Source: Thelonectria olida (Eukaryota; Ascomycota; Sordariomycetes; Hypocreales; Nectriaceae). From it: 64,000 nucleotides of DNA. Location: contig JAGPYM010000001.1 in the NCBI GenBank assembly GCA_020736575.1, forward strand, positions 1,736,001 through 1,800,000, given 5' to 3'. The notes below the pieces were generated by a model. The model made no database searches. It had not been told where the DNA came from and saw only the letters and a list, made by a program, of their open reading frames with translations. A program made the translations under genes and the position numbers. Positions 54,686-64,000 of this stretch are shown piece after piece. The number at the start of each line of letters is the position of its first letter. Within the stretch, counting starts at the first letter, position 1.

Positions 54686-57041
54686 TTTCGTGGTTGTTCG
54701 ACGTGATCGTGAGTATTCGAAAGTGGCAAGGAGCGTGGAAAGAAAATGCGACGTGTCGTCGAATGTTGGGAAAGTTCGTTGGTAATGAATGTACAAAAGA
54801 TCGGAAGTTAGAGTTCGGGGCGGCGGCGCATAACGAGACGGGGTTTTAATAACGACAGACGAAGGCCAAGATCGATGGTGACGACAGAAGAGAGCTGAAG
54901 CCACGAATATTTGGTGGCGGAGTTGACATCTGATGATGAGGTGGATGGGCCAAGCTAGAGCCTGCGCAGGGAGGCGACGGAGCGTAGTGCACCTATCGCG
55001 CCGAGAGCTCCAGGGCTATTTTGTGCCGTGCTGACGGTGCTGTGCACGCTGGGGAGCTTGGCGGGCCAGGATAGCCCGGCCAATGAACATGCGGCGCACC
55101 ATGGATAATTCGCATAGCTGGGCAGCTTCCATGAGAATACTGTATATATTGACTTATTCATAATAATACCAGGTGTGGTGATATTTCGGACGAGGAGCCG
55201 AAATTGCTTAGGATCCTCGTGTTATTGGGTGTTGGAGTGGCTCGACAGAACGCGCCCCTAACAGGGACCTGGGCGACTTTTGTTTCTGAGCATGTGGCAC
55301 ATCACAGCTCTCCCCTTGAGACGAATACCTTCAAGAAATGAGAAGCAAGATACTTGAGAGTTCCCGCAGGTTTAAGTCAATCTTGAAGAATGCTCATTTC
55401 TTACACGACGTAATAAATCGTCGCCGAGTAAACTCTGAGGAGGTGTTCTGTTAACTATGTGTAGTCAAAGGGAATTCAGCTTGGCATAGAAACGAGAACC
55501 GTGCCCCCAACCCATGTTGTTGCATCTGGCCTGCGCTGGAGCTCCAGTTACGAAGTTAGTCAGCGAGTGTGATGGTCCAACGTGACACTGTCCTACATAG
55601 GGAGTTGGTGATTCTCGTTGTAGCAGGTCATGAGCGCATTTTCATTTTTTGTTGGCGTGTTGTCAGTGACACAATATATCCCCAACAAACCGACCCAACT
55701 TGTCAACCAAGCTTGCCCAGAGTGGGATTCTTTCTCTTGTTGCCACGATGATGGAGCTAGAGGGGCTGTCGTACTTCGTACAGGCAAGAATTTGTCAACG
55801 GAGGAAAACAACTGCTTCGGGGTTGCACCGCTTAAAGTTGGAGTAGGACACGTGGGTAAGGGTTTTCCGGAGAAGAAACGTTGGAAGATGGTACATACCA
55901 GCATTTCTGAAGCTCCTCTCACCGTTGCCCCTCCTGTCTCTGCAGCGGTCTTTCAACCTAATTGAAGTAGGTAGCTCTCATGTAGCCTGGATTGTAAACA
56001 AACCGTTAACTAACCATCCATGATGTAAATGTCCTAGTTATTTCCCGTCATGGCAATTTTGTGGCCGAGAGCGCGCGTTCTAGGCTGGAACCTTGATTTG
56101 AGGATCAGGGGCTCCCGCGAAAGATATCGGTTTGGAGATCAATTGGCAGGAAAAGTTGGTGCATGAAAGACGTCATGGCCGCAGCTAGATGTGCCGCGAG
56201 GCGTTTCGTAGTTCGTCTGTTTGTGACAGGGCCTGCAGCACAGTCAGCAATCACTCACAGCGCCACAGACATGTGCAGGCAGGATGAATGCTGTTGTAAT
56301 CACTAGTTCCACATGTTCCAAGCCGTTTTCCTGGGTGGCTCCGAGCCTCCAAGGCGGGCCCCCTGGAATCAGTTCGCTGAAGCTTAACGCCTTCCGAGTG
56401 GCTGGTTATGAGGAGCTCGGCGAGAATGCAGCGATCATGGGCCATTCGCTCGGACCTTGGCTGCGTTCGAGGTCGTCTCAATGGAAGGCCGCTGCCAATG
56501 GTATCCATCATGGCTCGGGTATCGTCGTGGATCTAACGTTAGTTGGAGCGGCCGACGTTGCAAGGGCTATTCGCGACAGGCCTTCTTTCGCAATCAACAC
56601 CACTGCCCTTATCAGTTGCTCCGCAAAAGTCATGACGGCCATGTTAAGGTCGTACATACAGTAAGTTACTTCGTACACAGGCAGGAATGGAATGTCCGGC
56701 AACGGAAGGCGCAACCGTTGGTAGGCAAAAGCTAGGTAGCTTGAAGAACTGGATCATACCCACCCAGCATGTCATCCACCAAGAATGTGTCTCGCCGTCT
56801 CGCCGTCTCCGTGAAGCTCTTTTCTCACTTTCTTCCTCTATCGCACTCGCACTCGCCCTTTTCTCCCTCGCGTATCCTTGCGAGTAAGGAGTGCATAAAG
56901 TAGAGATTTGCTTTGCTGTTGTTTTGAAGCTCTCTTCTATTTGGTTTGCCCGCACTTGCAATTGCATTGCCCTTCATCGCCCTTGCTTGCCCCTCCCCAT
57001 CGTCGCCGAACTGCCCCTCGTTCAGCCGCTTGCTGTGAATC
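54686..57041. other. 2.4-kb divergent intergenic region
   Basis: Between the divergent Rer2 and MGH1-like start codons. A 126-codon ATG-initiated plus frame (56284-56664), which runs into a GTAAGT-type donor, is the only open segment of note; it has no recognised motif. The last 150 bp before 57042 are CT-rich, as expected for the leader of the glycosidase gene. Confidence 0.5.
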
Positions 57042-60000
57042 ATGGTCGTTTTCGAGGGCCACGAGTTCCTCACCGAGGAGGAGAGACGCCTCAAAGAAGA
57101 TCGCGATCGTACCAAGTACTGGAAGAAATGGGGTCCCTATGTCGCTGAGCGACAATGGGCTACTGGTAAGCTGCCAGCCACTGCTCATGAGCTCCCAATT
57201 GCTAACTGTCTTGCAGTCAGAGAAGATTACAGCCCCGACGGAGACGCTTGGAGCCGTACGTCAAGCTTCGACCATGCCAAATCCCCACGCGGACTGACGA
57301 TTTCGCCTAGATTTTCCCCACGATCATGCCCGTTCGCGAGCTTTCAGGTGGGGTGAAGACGGCATCGCCGGCGTCTGCGACACACATGGCCTACAGAACA
57401 TTGCCTTCTCGTTTTGGAATGAAGAGGAGTACGTCCACAATAACTGACAGACGGTGACAAATTGATGCTAAAAATCGCAGTGATTTCCTCAAGGAGCGCC
57501 TCTTTGGTCTTTCGAACCCCCAGGGCAACCATGGAGAGAGTGTCAAGGAAGCCCACTTCCACGTCGACAATACCCCAGTCAGTACAATATCGTGTCCCAA
57601 TGATGGCACAATTGGGACTCCAGCTAACATCTTAGGCAGACTGTAAAATATATACCCCAAACACGAGTAATTTGCCCAGCTAATTAGCCATAGCACTCGT
57701 ACATGAAGTTCCTCTACAAGTATCCCCAGAAGAAGTTTCCCTACAAGGACCTGATCGATGAGAACGCTCGCAGAAAGAAAGAAGACAACGAATATCAGCT
57801 TTTGGATACGGGCGTTTTTGACGAGGACAGGTACTGGGATATCTTCATCGAGACTGCCAAAGAAACCGACGATCCCGATGAGATTCTTTTCCGAGTCACC
57901 GCCTGGAACAGAGGCCCTGACCCTGCTCCCTTGCATATTATTCCTCAGGTGTGGTTTCGTAATACCTGGAGCTGGGGGAGAGAACCTGAGGATAGAAAGC
58001 CCTCCATCAAGTATCATGATGAGAACATGATCAAATCTGATCACCACAACCTTGGAGAACGGTACGCTTTGTTCTCGCCATCTCCTGGCGTGGGATCCAG
58101 CGGAGAGGACGTTATGCCAGAATTCGTCTTCACCGAGAACGACACCAACTTCAAGGTGCTCTACAAGCAGGAGAACAAGCAGCCGTATGTCAAAGACGCA
58201 TTCCACAGGTATATCGTCGATGGCGAAAAGGAGGCGGTCAACCCCAGCCAGACTGGAACGAAGTCTGCTGCTTGGTTCAACTTCAACGAAGACGGAGGAG
58301 TCAACCCTGGAGAATGTGCTGGTACGTATCATGTGCTTTCTTGGTTGCTTAAAACTTGCTGACCTATTTCTTTCACAGTTGTTCGATTCCGCTTCACGAA
58401 GAGAGATGACACCTACCTTGACGAGGAAGAGTTCGACGATGTCATTGAGAATCGACGAGAAGAAGCCGATGAGTTCTACTACAGACTCAGTCCCCTCCCC
58501 ATGGCTGACGACTTGCGAAACATCCAGCGCCAAGCATTCTCGGGCATGATGTGGACCAAGCAACATTACTATTTTGTTTGGGATCACTGGGCGAACGGTG
58601 ATCCTACTATGCCACCTCCACCCGACTGCCGTAAAGGTATAAGAAACTCGCAGTGGAAGCACATGCACTGTGATGATATCCTATCTATGCCTGATTCATG
58701 GGAATACCCGTTCTTCGCTGCTTGGGACAGCGCGTTCCATTGTATTCCTTTGGCCATGATCGACCCTGATTTCGCCAAGAAGCAACTCGATCTATTTACA
58801 CGCGAGTGGTACTGCCATCCCAATGGACAGCTTCCAGCGTAAGTCCTACTGGCCGGACACGCAGCCTGAGTTGATGATTGACCATGTGCTAGTTATGAAT
58901 GGAACTTTGGTGACGTGAACCCGCCTGTCCATGCCTGGGCCACTTTCAGAACATTCAAGATCGAGCGGAAGATGTATGGCCGCCAAGACCTTGATTTCCT
59001 CGAGCGTGTGTTCCAGAAGCTCCTTCTCAACTTCACTTGGTGGGTTAACAGAAAGGATGCCGATGGAAAGAACGTGTTTGAAGGAGGATTCTTGGGTCTG
59101 GACAACATTGGTCTATTTAACCGTTCTGAGCCCTTACCCACGGGAGGTGTGCTTGAGCAAGCCGACAGCACTGGCTGGATGGCGTTCTATTGCTTGTGTA
59201 TGCTGAACATTGCCCTCGAGCTGGCCAAGCATCGCCGCATTTACGAGGACATTGCGTCCAAGTTCTTCGAGCATTTCATCTTCATTAGTGATGCGATGAC
59301 CTTTCGACCTGGTCAGAAAGAGGAAAAGTCTCTCTGGAACGAAGAGGATGGCTTCTATTATGATGCCATTTCATGGGGTGGCCCCTGGATCCAACAGCTG
59401 CCTGTGAGGTCACTCGTTGGTCTGATTCCCCTTTACGCGACCATTACGCTTGAACCAGAGTTGCTGAACAAGCTTCCATCCTTCAAGAAGAGGGTGGATT
59501 GGTTCATGGAGCACCGATGCGACTTGGCTGAGAGAAACATGGCCAGCATCAGAAAGCGAGGAAAAGGAAACCGACTGTTGCTTTCCATTGTCAGCAAGGA
59601 CAGGTTGGAGAAGATTTTGAAGCGCATGCTTGACGAAGATGAGTTTTTCAGTGATCACGGAATCCGATCCTTGTCTAAGTTCCACAAGGAACACCCCTTT
59701 TCCATGGAGGTTAATGGCCAAACGTTCCAGGTCGGGTACGTGCCTGGTGACTCTGACAGCGGCCTATTTGGAGGAAACAGTAACTGGCGGGGCCCGATTT
59801 GGCTGTGTGTCAACTTCCTCTTGGTTGAGTCTCTGCAACGGTTCTACCTCTTCTACGGTCCTGAATTCCAAGTCGAGTGCCCAACCGGTAGTGGCGACTA
59901 CATGCATTTGGGCAAGGTTGCCGAGGAAATCCAGCATCGCCTGCAGCATCTATTTGCTCGAACTGATGATGGTCGCCGAAGCATTAACGGAGGCGACGAT

Positions 60001-60539
60001 CGACTCGATTTCGATGAGAACTGGAAAGATTACCTTTGGTTCTACGAGTTCTTTGACGGCGATAGTGGCCGTGGCCTCGGAGCCTCCCACCAATGTGGTT
60101 GGACCGGACTGATTGCTCGAATGATCCATGACACTGGGTAAGGCCTCCTCGGGGAATGATGGTAAACTATGCGGTCTGCTAACAAGTATCTAGTGTCAAC
60201 TGCCGTCTCCCTCAGACTCCTCGTACGCCTTCTATAGGAATGTCGCACTACTTTGATGAGTCGGTAAGCCGAGCTATTGAGAACGGCGTGCCCCATCACG
60301 GTGGGATGCCTCGCCTGAGGCGGTCGTCTACAGCACGTTCAATTGGTGCTCGGAGTGACTTTGACGATGATAATCACTCGGCCAATTCGGTTCGCCTGGA
60401 GGATCCGGAACGACTCAGACAGCGCGGTATCGCGGACACCCATATGCACAGCTACATCTCGGACCAGCTCAACCGCTACAAGAACGACGATGTTCCTGGC
60501 AACTATGAGCACGATGATGAGTATGAGCCAAAAGCTTAA
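57042..60539 (+). CDS. GH63-like glycosidase of the MGH1/YMR196W type
   Basis: Nine coding exons give 1019 aa: 57042-57165, 57217-57255, 57311-57428, 57481-57577, 57640-57642, 57694-58321, 58379-58838, 58893-60137, 60194-60539. The family is an (alpha/alpha)6 barrel related to mannosylglycerate hydrolase and processing glucosidase; yeast YMR196W is the likely counterpart and its substrate is uncharacterised. Diagnostic blocks are [18 protein letters not shown], the [17 protein letters not shown] splice, [105 protein letters not shown] and [16 protein letters not shown]. The C-terminal ~120 residues are a Ser/Arg-rich tail ([14 protein letters not shown]). The 3-nt fifth exon codes the Thr of TPTHSYM. 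There is no signal peptide, so a cytosolic role is likely. Confidence 0.93.
57640..57642 (+). other. 3-nt microexon (ACT, Thr127) of the MGH1-like gene
   Basis: The triplet is flanked by AG on its left (GGCAG) and GT on its right (GTAAAA). The intron to the left is 62 nt (57578-57639) with a GCTAAC branch site; the one to the right is 51 nt (57643-57693) with a GCTAAT branch site and CATAG acceptor. Both lengths are normal here. Including it gives NTPTHSYM, as I recall for this family; skipping it as one 116-nt intron gives NTPHSYM, also in frame. Confidence 0.7.
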
Positions 60540-61084
60540 AGATTGGATAGGAGAGTAGACAGTATTTCAAAAGGAGGAAATCACAGGGTTTTGGCATCTG
60601 ATTAGAAGTTTGTCACCGTTAGTTAGATTCATATGTGCGATGAAGAGCGCACTTCATTCAAGCAGTATGGCATTTCATGTGAAGAAATATCGTCTCGAAG
60701 ACTCACTAGGTGAAGCATCACCGGTTAAATTTGTTCAACACACGTGTGCATTGGCAAATGAGTTCCAATCACTTGAATGACTTCCGACGTGTGCTTTGCA
60801 CACGTCATTTGTGAGGCAGACCGAACAAACATAACAATCACTGCACAGACAACTAGCACAGGCTGGGGGAATTGCATTTATTGCGCGCCCTCATGCACAC
60901 CCTCCTACACTATTCATTCCATCGACACCCCCCGCAGCGGCAAACCGCACGAGTTACAAAGGTTCGGAGCCCAACAACCGCCTGTTTGGTAGGCCATGGA
61001 TATGGGTGTGGCAAGCGGCCCGAACGAGGCCGTGCCGCAAGACGAGACAAGGAGACTAAAGATGTAGATGCAACTAAGGATATT
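60540..61084. other. convergent intergenic region
   Basis: 545 bp between the glycosidase and OSCP stop codons, A/T-richer than its surroundings. No coding sequence is recognised. Confidence 0.6.
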
Positions 61085-62166
61085 TTACAGGGAGTCGGTC
61101 AGGAGCTTGTTCATCTTGGCGATGCGGGAGGAGACGCTGAGGTCGATGGTTCGGTCGCCAATCTCGACAACGAGACCGCCAACAATGTCGGAGTTGACCT
61201 GGAAGAAAGGTTAGGATACATGGCGGTGGTATATTGTATGGTTGAGGTCGTGTTGGCCGAGGTTTGGAATGGAGCGTTGACGTACAGTGTTGGTGACCTT
61301 GAGCTTCTGGCCGGCCTCAATGTAAGAGGACTTGGAGACGGCAGCCTCCAAACGGTTGAGGGTTCGTCGGTCAAGAGGCTAGACATGACAAGTCAGCACA
61401 TTATCCCATGGTATATCCCATATTTCATCCGTGGTTGTGAAATCCAAACGTCATCCCTCGCTTTTGTCCCGTATATCCGACGGTCCTCCAACCAAACGTA
61501 CCTGGGCGCTGGTGACGGTAACCTCAACCTCGCCCCGGGCAGCAGAGACGATGGTGTTGAACTTCTCGACGATGCTGGGGAGGAGGCCGAGGCGGTTGTT
61601 CTCGGCGAGGGTCTCGAGGAAGTTCTTGACGGTGGCGTTGCTGGCACCACCGGCCTGCTTGGCAAGCTCCTCAACAATGGCAGACTTGTCGGCCTCGTTC
61701 AGGGTAGGGGCGGAGAGGATGGTGGCGAGCTTGGGGTCCTTCTCAATCAGAGCACCGAGGTTGGCGAGGGCGTTGGCCGTGGGGTCGAGGCTCTGGGTCT
61801 TGGCGGCAGCCGTGTACTAAATTGACGCAAAAAAACCGTGTTAGAGATATGCAGCGACGACGGCGGGACATCCATTGGCCCGACACGGACGGCCGACGAG
61901 GGCATTCAGAAAGCCAATTGACATGTAAAAGGCTCGTACAAGCCCCTCGAAGGTGGAGTGGTCGGGCGCGAGGACGATTGGGATGAATGGCAGGGAGGCG
62001 TTACCAGAGCCGTGGCATAGGTGCCGTCAACGCCGAAGACGGCCACGGGGGCCTTGACGTCGGCAGAGGCAGCGGCGGCGAAGGAGCGGACGGGAGCGGC
62101 GCGGAGGGCAAAGGCTCGCTGGGGGGCGGCAGCCCGGACGGAGCGAAGGACTTGTCGCGAGAACAT
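61085..62166 (-). CDS. ATP5: ATP synthase subunit 5 / OSCP, mitochondrial
   Basis: Exons 62166-62005, 61816-61502, 61378-61286 and 61198-61085 encode 227 aa; introns are 188, 123 and 87 nt. The N-terminus (MFSRQVLRSVRAAAPQRAFALRAAPVRSFA) is a clear mitochondrial presequence. PVAVFGVDGTYATALYTAAAK is the conserved N-terminal helix pair of OSCP, followed by LGALIEKDPKLATIL, VKNFLETLAENNRLGLLPSIVEKF, VTSAQPLDRRTLNRLE and the C-terminal VNSDIVGGLVVEIGDRTIDLSVSSRIAKMNKLL. OSCP caps F1 and links it to the peripheral stalk of complex V. All introns fall between codons (phase 0), which is unusual among the genes here. Confidence 0.96.
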
Positions 62167-62690
62167 GGCGGATTGATGATGCGGGAGGGCGGGAAGTTGA
62201 TGAGTTCGGGCTGGTCGTAGAGCTCCGGGTTTTCGATGCTTGGAAGTTGTTGCTCTCGGCAATTTTCGGGCGTTGATGCCTGGGCGGCGTAAGGCATCCA
62301 CTTTTGGGGGATTACCTAACACACCCAGAGCTAGACACCTTCATCTGGGACATGACGACCATCTGGCTGTTACAATAGACCACTCAGTAATTGATTGGCA
62401 CATTCCTGTTGGTAATTACCAAGTCTTTTGGATGGCGAAGAAAGGCAATGGCTCTTCAATTCTCTGTTTTCCCCTTCCGAAACGACGATATCAAGCTCAC
62501 CAAGCCCACCAGCGTTCCGTCCCCATTTGCCCGAGCTCCTCTTCTCACACCAATTAATCTCCATTTGCATCATAGCGATCATACAATTAACATGTCACTG
62601 TCCTGTAAGGTCCTGCCTTAACGCCTAAACTCCCCAAAATTCTGTCCACCGGCGGAGTGTCTAGTCTACACTTGTCTTTGCTGTGCTTGC
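62167..62690. other. intergenic, upstream of ATP5
   Basis: About 0.5 kb between two minus-strand genes, holding the OSCP promoter and the Mob1 3' region. No coding sequence is recognised. Confidence 0.5.
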
Positions 62691-63720
62691 TCAATCGCTC
62701 CTCAACATGCTGTCCACAAGATCACCCAGGGGGCCCCAATAATCCCTGCCGTTGGCCAAGTTGTGCTCGTCCACGAAGAGGACATACTGCTTGAAGCTTG
62801 TGTTCAAATGCGGTTCGAGACCAAGCTCCCTGATGACGGGGTAATGGTGGCAGTAAATGTGTGCGTAGACACGATACATGCGCTTGAAGATCTGACGGAC
62901 CAATGCCGGGAATGACTTAGGAAAGGGAACACCTAGGGAACTGTTAGCTAAAGAGAAGCCAGGTGACAAGTAGCATTTGAGTTCATGTACCAATCTTGCT
63001 TGGCAGTACTTGTTCATTGTCGATATTAGACTGAACCCACGTCATCAGCTGTTCGATGTACGCGGGAGCTGGCATCTTGGTTGGTCGCTTATAGTTCTCG
63101 CTATCCTGCCAGAGATATTCAAACCTAGTCCCGCGTTAGCCTTGAGGTTCTCGACATCCATTGTCTGGTATATTCGTACTCATCGGTAGCCTTCATTTCG
63201 GGGCAAGACTGTGGGGAGCAGAATTCGGTGATGGCACCATATAGAAGATTGATCTGGTTGTAAAAGTCCACCACTAGAGCCGGTTAGTCTCCTGTTGTTC
63301 GTACTGGGACTTCACATCTCTCTTACTGTTGACAGCCAGCCACTCGTTCTCGTCCTCGCCCTCGGGGAGCTTTACGACCTTGCGCAAGCTTCCTCCACCA
63401 AGGGTCACTTCGGCATACTGTCGTAGCTGATAACTGGCGGCACCACCCTTGCCCACGCGAGGGCGGAACTGGTTCCTCCGCTGGTTGCTGTCGTCGGTTT
63501 TGTCAGCTTTGGGCACTTTCTCCTTGACAACTTCGGGGACGACTTCGTCGTAGACGACTCTCTGCGAGACAATTCTATCCTGAATTGCTTTCTCGTTGAT
63601 CACTTCAGGATATACGTGTGCGGGGTAAGGCTCTGGGGAGATGGCAACGGGCCTGATGGTCTTTTCCATCTGCCGCATCGTCGACAACGACACGGGGCTC
63701 AGGTATCGGAACAGCGACAT
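62691..63720 (-). CDS. MOB1: Mob1-type kinase activator (N-terminus uncertain)
   Basis: Exons 63720-63327, 63273-63180, 63124-62991 and 62932-62691 encode 287 aa; introns are 53, 55 and 58 nt. From [24 protein letters not shown] on, the protein matches fungal Mob1: [107 protein letters not shown] and [33 protein letters not shown]. Zn ligands are the CSPQSCPEM cysteines and the HIYCHH histidines. Mob1 activates the Dbf2-type NDR kinase of the septation/mitotic-exit network. The first ~75 residues read from 63720 are unlike Mob1. An upstream ATG at 63842 opens MAQFLTTV, close to the usual MSSFLTTV start, but I found no convincing splice linking it. Confidence 0.9.
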
Positions 63721-64000
63721 GATGGCGATAGCTCGACAGGACGATACAAAGCGATGCGATGCGATGATGGGACGGGACAGTGTTGCGAGAGAGGGGAACG
63801 GATCGGAGAGGGACTAACACGGTGGTTAAGAACTGGGCCATGGCGGCAACGGTCGGTGGCGATGTCTCTGTGTTGAGCAGAAAGCGAAGTGATGCTGCAT
63901 TCCGACGGTTAGCGGGGCAATCGCGGGCATGTGAGCGAAGCATACGAACAATGCGGTCTGGTTGCTGAGACAAGCTGCAGGCGGAGCAACAGTCGCTGGC
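63721..64000. other. 5' flank or first exon of the MOB1 gene
   Basis: Upstream of the 63720 start on the minus strand. It includes the alternative start at 63842 (MAQFLTTV followed by GTGTTAGT, a possible donor) and a stretch with repeated GCATCGCATC units near 63752-63766. The window ends before the promoter can be judged. Confidence 0.45.

Overview
The window looks like nuclear DNA of a filamentous ascomycete, most likely a Sordariomycete and probably Hypocreales. The reasons are many short introns (about 49-63 nt, GT..AG, CTAAC/CTGAC-like branch sites), roughly 50-55% GC coding DNA, and housekeeping proteins with fungal architecture. There are no operons. Genes lie singly on both strands, separated by 0.2-5 kb. 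I joined exons by hand from the splice signals; each joined coding sequence reported without a caveat closes to a multiple of three. The genus assignment is inference.

0-16.2 kb is dense: Abp2 (ARS-binding, minus), a CmcJ/NvfI (GA4-desaturase-like) oxidoreductase with its own TATA box (plus), Sds3 (Rpd3L deacetylase complex, minus), a probable COG complex subunit (minus), a YggS/PLPBP pyridoxal-phosphate protein (plus), alpha-adaptin of AP-2 (minus, with an apparent one-base frameshift), the mitochondrial complex I assembly methyltransferase NDUFAF5 (plus) and the Arp2/3 subunit ARPC5 (minus).

16.2-30.9 kb is about 14.7 kb in which I recognise no conserved protein. It has long C, A and T homopolymers, a (CAT)7 tract, a 12-bp-arm hairpin, possible broken coding remnants on the minus strand, and a pyrimidine-rich stretch on the plus strand. 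That stretch contains what looks like a spliced leader in front of a 32-codon ORF with a good start context (24305-24403). This is the best candidate for something undescribed.

30.9-45.8 kb is dense again: a four-exon Nit-type C-N hydrolase whose first coding exon is only 12 nt (minus), TAF4 of TFIID (minus), the cleavage/polyadenylation endonuclease Ysh1 (plus), the V-ATPase a subunit Vph1 (minus) and an F-box/leucine-rich-repeat protein (minus).

45.8-50.6 kb is a second gene-poor gap, holding a GC/CA alternating tract and an 18-bp perfect palindrome. 50.6-64 kb contains the ING/PHD protein Pho23 (minus), the cis-prenyltransferase Rer2 (minus), a GH63-like MGH1/YMR196W-type glycosidase that appears to use a 3-nt microexon (plus), ATP synthase subunit 5/OSCP (minus) and the kinase activator Mob1 (minus, N-terminus unresolved).

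Functional links are loose, as expected for a eukaryote. Sds3 and Pho23 belong to the same Rpd3L histone deacetylase complex. TAF4 and Ysh1 start divergently from one 0.6-kb promoter and act at opposite ends of the mRNA. AP-2, the COG subunit, Vph1 and Rer2 all serve the endomembrane system, and NDUFAF5 and OSCP serve oxidative phosphorylation. I found no convincing tRNA, rRNA, CRISPR array, transposase or biosynthetic gene cluster.
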